Below are positions 6,562 through 9,867 of a stretch of DNA of 9,867 nucleotides, one piece after another; the first letter of the stretch is position 1; each line of letters begins with the position of its first letter. Origin of the DNA: Eubacteriales bacterium (GTDB lineage: Bacteria; Bacillota; Clostridia; Lachnospirales; Lachnospiraceae); contig JAUNPT010000059.1 of assembly GCA_030536565.1 (NCBI GenBank), positions 1 to 9,867 on the forward strand, read 5' to 3'. The notes under the pieces were generated by a model. It was not told the origin of the DNA. It saw nothing but the letters and a program-made list of their open reading frames with translations, and made no database searches. Position numbers and translations under genes: made by a program.

Positions 6562-7434
6562 TTAATTAAAGTAGTGCGTTTCACCACCCTTAACCTCTAC
6601 ATAATCTTTATCATTAACTTTCATCCATGCTGAAGCAGCAGATGGGTTATATACAAATGAATTGTCAGCAGCAAATTGAAGATTGTCAAATACTTTATTG
6701 TAATCAATGATTTCAATATTAGTTGCATACCAGATATCATCATGGCCGCAAATCATTTCACAGAAATCTTCAATAACATTCCAGTTGTCATTTCTGGTAA
6801 ATTCAAAGCTGTGTCCCCATACATACATCATATATAAGTACTGGGATTTTTTAAGGTTCATAAATTCTTTTCCAAATTCAATAAGATTGTGATTATGGTG
6901 GCATGTAGGAAGCCATCGCATATAATCCTCAGGCATATTAAAGCCTGTGGCATCACCTAGGAGTATTGGGCCCTGGGCATGCTTGGCAAGGCTTTTTCCA
7001 GCATATACGTCCGCATACTGGTCAGCTGCGATTCTTGCATATTCAATTCCTAAATCAGCAGCAATTCTGCAGATTCTTTCATCACAGGCACCATTTGGAA
7101 ATGCCATACCGCGGATTGTATAGCCCATGATTTTTTCAAGTGAAATTCTGTCATCAAGAATTTCATGTACTATTTCAGTGTTAGGACATCTTGAAATTGT
7201 CGGGTGGGTGCATGTATGTACAGCGACCTCGTGACCTGAATACAAATCTTTCCATTCATTCTGAGGTATTCTGATTTCAGGGTCAATTATGCCAGAATTA
7301 AGATTGAAGGTAGCCTTGATTTTGTTTTTATTAAATATAGAAACGAGACGTCGGTCTTCAAGTTTTCCGTCATCATAGCTAAGAGTTAACACCTTGTGCT
7401 TTCCGCCTGGAAATGCTTTGTATATTTTGTTCAT
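6562..7434 (-). CDS. NodB-type polysaccharide deacetylase family protein, no signal peptide
   Basis: Carbohydrate esterase 4 (NodB) proteins remove N- or O-acetyl groups from glycans using a metal held by Asp-His-His. From the chosen start the protein has 290 residues. Motifs: VLTLSYDDGK (15-24) with Asp21 and Asp22, VAVHTCTHP (70-78) with His73 and His77, RGMAFPNG (108-115) in place of the RxxxYPxG block, and YVWGHSF (214-220) with His218 near the usual fifth motif. The C-terminal ~60 residues look like an extra beta-rich tail. I chose the ATG at 7434 because GGAAGGA (7443-7449, minus strand) lies 8 bases upstream and family similarity starts there; an upstream GTG at 7494 adds 20 residues but falls within the promoter. 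No signal peptide or membrane helix is visible, so the substrate would be a cytoplasmic sugar or precursor unless export is by another route. It ends at the shared terminator. Confidence 0.87.
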   Translation of the reverse strand: MNKIYKAFPGGKHKVLTLSYDDGKLEDRRLVSIFNKNKIKATFNLNSGIIDPEIRIPQNEWKDLYSGHEVAVHTCTHPTISRCPNTEIVHEILDDRISLEKIMGYTIRGMAFPNGACDERICRIAADLGIEYARIAADQYADVYAGKSLAKHAQGPILLGDATGFNMPEDYMRWLPTCHHNHNLIEFGKEFMNLKKSQYLYMMYVWGHSFEFTRNDNWNVIEDFCEMICGHDDIWYATNIEIIDYNKVFDNLQFAADNSFVYNPSAASAWMKVNDKDYVEVKGGETHYFN

Positions 7435-7472
7435 TGTTGTTATCCTTCCATATAAGCAGATTTTAATAATAA

Positions 7473-7511
7473 ATTCTATTAAATTGTATACCAATTCACA
7501 ATATTTGTCGA
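7473..7511 (-). promoter_or_regulatory. Promoter for the polysaccharide deacetylase
   Basis: On the minus strand two overlapping promoters can be read. One is TTGTGA (7496-7501), a 17-base spacer and TAGAAT (7473-7478). The other is TCGACA (7506-7511), a 17-base spacer and TACAAT (7483-7488). Both lie 40-80 bases before the ATG at 7434. Their presence argues that the deacetylase is expressed independently of the carboxypeptidase gene upstream, although no clear terminator separates the two. Confidence 0.6.
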
Positions 7512-7523
7512 CATGATTTTGCC

Positions 7524-7546
7524 GGCTTTTTTAAATGGCTTTTTTA
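7524..7546. repeat. Short tandem direct repeat in the carboxypeptidase-deacetylase gap
   Basis: GGCTTTTTTA occurs at 7524-7533 and again at 7537-7546, a 13-base period. It lies in the 142-base gap between the carboxypeptidase stop and the deacetylase start. It does not form a convincing hairpin on either strand, so I do not call it a terminator. Confidence 0.4.
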
Positions 7547-7576
7547 TATTCAACTCAAGGTATTTGTGTAAAAGAG

Positions 7577-8893
7577 TCATAGTAAATAGTTGTCTAATAG
7601 TGTAATAAAAGCTGAAATAAATGAAACTTTTGATATGCTGCTGCAATAGGTCAGGGGTATATCTAAAACATGTGTATCGTTAATATAAATATGTGCATTT
7701 CCTGCATAAGTTCCTGAATAGACAGGTGCATTGACTGCAGACGGTATATCATACAGTATATTTACGCTGTCAAAGTCAGAGAGGAGCGTATCGTAAGGAT
7801 ACTGGTTCTGAACATATGCGTAGTCAGAATCACCCTTATATACTTTAACTGGAGTGGTTAGGATTTCACAGCCAAGAATTTCTTTTTTATAGTAGTGCTC
7901 TCTTGCATAATTTAGCAAAAGACGGGCGTCCTTCCATTTTCGTGTCTTGTCAGGAGGCCAGCCGCAGGCAAGAAGTGCGACGATAAAGGTTCTTCCGTCT
8001 GCTTTATAGGCACAGACATAACAGTAACCTGCATTGCCTGTAAATCCGGTTTTCCCCGCAATAATATTTTCATACATGTTTAGGAAGGCGTTTGCGTTAG
8101 TTACGGTATATGTGGATTTGTTTGAGAGGTCGCTAAAGGAATAGGATTTTGTCTGGCATATAGCATTAAACTCAGGCACATCAATACATTTAGACATGAC
8201 AATGGCAAGCTCATATGCAGTAGTACAGTGTTCTCCGGTTTCGTCAGCTGCATCAAGACCATTTGGCGTAATGTAATAGGTATGCGTGCAGCCCCAGCTT
8301 TCAGCCTGCTGATTCATAAAGCATGCAAAAACCTGTACAAGTGCTTTGCTTTCTTCGGCTTTTAAACCAGATAATACAGATGAATCATCAGAGGCAAGCA
8401 TTTCAGAGGTTAAAAAAGACAGATTTATGTCCTTAAATGTATCGTTGGATATCATAGCGGGATTTGTGCACAGATAATGAAAAGCATAATTCTCTGCAAT
8501 GATTACGGCAGTGTCGTTATGTGATTTCAGCATTAGGGAATACAACAAATCTGATAAACGAAACTGCTGGCCTTTGACAGCATTTAACTGAACATCGGGC
8601 ATTGAGGCTGCATACGCAGATGTGGTGGCGGTGTAATTATCAGGAATGCATTTTAGTGCCAGATAACAGGTCATTATTTTTGTGGTGCTTGCCATTGGAG
8701 CCTGTGCATCAGGATTTTTTCCATATAAAAGACGTCCGGAATCACCATCAATCAGGGCGCAATATCTGGAGTAAAGCTTACCCTCTGAAAGAGTGCCGGA
8801 GGCTGCTTTAACTGTAAAAGAAGATGTGAGGCTGAAAACCAGAAAAAATATAAAAATTGAAATATAAAATTTTTTTTTAGATATGCTAAACAT
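7577..8893 (-). CDS. Secreted D-alanyl-D-alanine carboxypeptidase (class C low-molecular-weight PBP, DacA/DacF type)
   Basis: This serine DD-carboxypeptidase (peptidase S11) trims the terminal D-Ala from peptidoglycan pentapeptides at the outer face of the membrane, limiting cross-linking. A signal peptide is clear: a basic start with Lys6-8, a hydrophobic core (9-27) and a likely cleavage after VKA (28-30). The three penicillin-binding motifs are present: S69-TTK72 in APMASTTKIM, S124-H-N126 in LKSHNDTAV, and K281-T-G in AGKTGFTGNAGY. Between the SxN motif and CFMNQQAESWG (191-201) there are about 45-50 residues more than in typical S11 proteins. Residues ~340-417 look like the PBP5-type C-terminal beta domain, followed by a hydrophobic/amphipathic end (422-438) that may anchor it. 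The 438-residue length is near the family's upper range. The start has AGGA (8901-8904 on the minus strand) 7 bases upstream. Which Dac paralogue it is cannot be told. Confidence 0.93.
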   Translation of the reverse strand: MFSISKKKFYISIFIFFLVFSLTSSFTVKAASGTLSEGKLYSRYCALIDGDSGRLLYGKNPDAQAPMASTTKIMTCYLALKCIPDNYTATTSAYAASMPDVQLNAVKGQQFRLSDLLYSLMLKSHNDTAVIIAENYAFHYLCTNPAMISNDTFKDINLSFLTSEMLASDDSSVLSGLKAEESKALVQVFACFMNQQAESWGCTHTYYITPNGLDAADETGEHCTTAYELAIVMSKCIDVPEFNAICQTKSYSFSDLSNKSTYTVTNANAFLNMYENIIAGKTGFTGNAGYCYVCAYKADGRTFIVALLACGWPPDKTRKWKDARLLLNYAREHYYKKEILGCEILTTPVKVYKGDSDYAYVQNQYPYDTLLSDFDSVNILYDIPSAVNAPVYSGTYAGNAHIYINDTHVLDIPLTYCSSISKVSFISAFITLLDNYLL

Positions 8894-9004
8894 TTAAAAA
8901 TCCTAAAAAGCTTTGTATATAAATATGCAGGATTGCTTTACTAATATGTAGATTTTGGTATATTATATACTTAAGATTTAAAGTACATATTTAAGGAGAA
9001 ATGC
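8894..9004. promoter_or_regulatory. Divergent intergenic region with + strand extended -10 promoter
   Basis: For the ABC operon, TTTACT (8937-8942), a 16-base spacer and TATATT (8959-8964) preceded by TGG (8956-8958) form a plausible extended -10 promoter. AAGGAG (8993-8998) is a good ribosome binding site for the ATG at 9005. The -10 is embedded in a perfect 13-base palindrome, GTATATTATATAC (8958-8970), which also spells TATAAT on the minus strand (8963-8968). No good minus-strand -35 was found for the carboxypeptidase; its promoter is unresolved. Confidence 0.5.
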
Positions 9005-9706
9005 ATGAGCTATATAGAATTTAAAGATGTAAAAAAGATATATAAAATGGGCGACGTTAAGATAAAAGCACTTTCAGGTGCGGATTTCACAATTGAAAAA
9101 GGAGAATTTGCTGTTATTGCAGGCCCAAGCGGTGCAGGAAAAAGTACAATCTTAAATCTTTTAGGTGGTATGGATACCTGTACAACAGGACAGATTATAG
9201 TTGATGGTAAGCATATAGAGGAATTTAGTTCAAGGGAATTAACTACATACAGAAGGTATGATATTGGTTTTGTTTTCCAGTTCTACAACCTTGTCCAGAA
9301 TCTGACAGTTTTGGAAAATGTAGAGCTGGCGACACAGATTTGTAAGAACCCGTTAGATGTTGAAGAAACTATTAAGGCTGTAGAGCTTGGGGACAGAATG
9401 AAAAATTTCCCTTCACAGCTTTCTGGAGGGGAGCAGCAGAGAGTATCAATTGCCAGAGCACTTGCAAAGAATCCAAAGCTGCTGCTTTGCGATGAACCTA
9501 CTGGAGCTTTGGATTATAATACAGGCAAGGCTATATTAAAGCTTTTGCAGGATACCTGCAGAGAAAAGAAAGTGACGGTAATTGTAATTACGCATAATCT
9601 TGCACTGACAAAAATGGGTGATAAGGTTATTCATGTAAAAAATGGCAGGGTTTCAGCTATAGAGATAAATGAAAATCCAACGCCAGTGGAAGAAATTGAA
9701 TGGTAA
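9005..9706 (+). CDS. ABC transporter ATP-binding protein, MacB/LolD-type
   Basis: This is the ATPase subunit of a transporter in the group that includes MacB, LolD, BceA and FtsE, all of which pair with FtsX-type permeases. In 233 residues it has Walker A GPSGAGKST (40-48), the Q-loop in FVFQFYNL (Gln92), signature LSGGEQQRVSIARAL (139-153), Walker B LLLCDEPTGALD (159-170) and the H-loop VIVITHN (192-198, His197). The DEPTGALD form and the FQFYNL stretch are characteristic of this group. Start is fixed by AAGGAG 6 bases upstream. The permease gene follows after 12 bases, with its ribosome binding site overlapping this gene's stop codon, so the two are translated from one mRNA. Substrate is unknown: peptide antibiotics, lipids or a mechanotransmission role are all possible. 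Confidence 0.94.
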   Translation: MSYIEFKDVKKIYKMGDVKIKALSGADFTIEKGEFAVIAGPSGAGKSTILNLLGGMDTCTTGQIIVDGKHIEEFSSRELTTYRRYDIGFVFQFYNLVQNLTVLENVELATQICKNPLDVEETIKAVELGDRMKNFPSQLSGGEQQRVSIARALAKNPKLLLCDEPTGALDYNTGKAILKLLQDTCREKKVTVIVITHNLALTKMGDKVIHVKNGRVSAIEINENPTPVEEIEW

Positions 9707-9718
9707 GGAGCATATGTA

Positions 9719-9867
9719 ATGGGAAAGCTGAATTTTAAGGATTTAATAAGAGAAATAAAATCATCTTTCGGCAGATTTTTTGCAATATTTGCCATAGCTC
9801 TTATTGGAGTGGCATTTTTTGCAGGCGTGACTGCTTCCTCCTACGACATGAAATACTCTGCTGATAA
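9719..9867 (+). CDS. FtsX-type ABC permease, N-terminal fragment (runs off the window)
   Basis: Only 49 codons are visible before the window ends. The fragment starts MGKLNFKDLIREIKSSFGRF, then a hydrophobic stretch (about residues 21-42), then TASSYDMKYSAD. A basic amphipathic N-terminus ending at the first membrane helix, just after a MacB/LolD-type ATPase, matches the start of FtsX/MacB permeases. The style (RFFAIFAIALIGVAFFAGV) resembles the long, duplicated permeases of about 1000 residues found in Clostridia, but the length cannot be checked here. AAGGAG (9705-9710) is 8 bases before the ATG. Confidence 0.8.
   Translation, partial: MGKLNFKDLIREIKSSFGRFFAIFAIALIGVAFFAGVTASSYDMKYSAD

Noticed and set aside
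7435..7494. GTG at 7494 as the deacetylase start
   Set aside because: The extension overlaps the predicted promoter, has no ribosome binding site, and the ATG at 7434 has GGAAGGA 8 bases upstream.
9714..9721. ATGTAATG before the permease as a minimal start-stop upstream ORF
   Set aside because: The first ATG is only 3 bases from the AAGGAG, too close for efficient initiation; the second ATG has ideal spacing. It is more likely chance.

Overview
The window reads as ordinary chromosome of a low-GC, Gram-positive Clostridia, most likely a gut-type Lachnospiraceae. The grounds are the AT-rich third codon positions, purine-rich GGAGG-type ribosome binding sites, a SepF division protein close to lspA and an RluD-type gene, a Cytidylate_kin2-type kinase, a DUF5011-type Ig-like domain and the start of a long FtsX-type permease. 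Genus is not claimed. I see no RNA gene, CRISPR array, insertion sequence, phage gene or attachment site.

Left part (1-3147, + strand): the 3' end of sepF, a strong hairpin, then aroB (3-dehydroquinate synthase), lspA (lipoprotein signal peptidase) and an RluD-family pseudouridine synthase. The last three are closely spaced and probably co-transcribed.

Centre-left (3148-4869, +): a promoter-like AT-rich gap, a cytidylate-kinase-like protein, and 15 bases later a membrane-anchored protein that I read as a degenerate L,D-transpeptidase. Its catalytic Cys, His and Arg positions look replaced, and a DUF5011/Ig-like domain follows. This is the most unusual gene in the window.

Centre (4870-6561): a putP-type Na+/proline symporter behind a near-perfect extended -10 promoter. 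Two perfect palindromes overlap that promoter, and an outer inverted repeat has one arm covering the ribosome binding site. A bidirectional hairpin terminator separates putP from the convergent minus-strand genes.

Right-centre (6562-8893, - strand): a NodB-type polysaccharide deacetylase without a signal peptide and, upstream of it, a secreted DacA/DacF-type D-Ala-D-Ala carboxypeptidase. Right end (8894-9867, +): a divergent promoter region, a MacB/LolD-type ABC ATPase, and the first 49 codons of its FtsX-type permease, cut by the window edge.

Several genes serve the cell envelope: division (SepF), lipoprotein maturation (LspA), peptidoglycan trimming (Dac), glycan deacetylation (NodB) and a transpeptidase-like pseudoenzyme. 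The others cover aromatic biosynthesis, rRNA modification and solute uptake. I found no complete novel system. The degenerate transpeptidase and the symmetric putP control region are the two things most worth following up.
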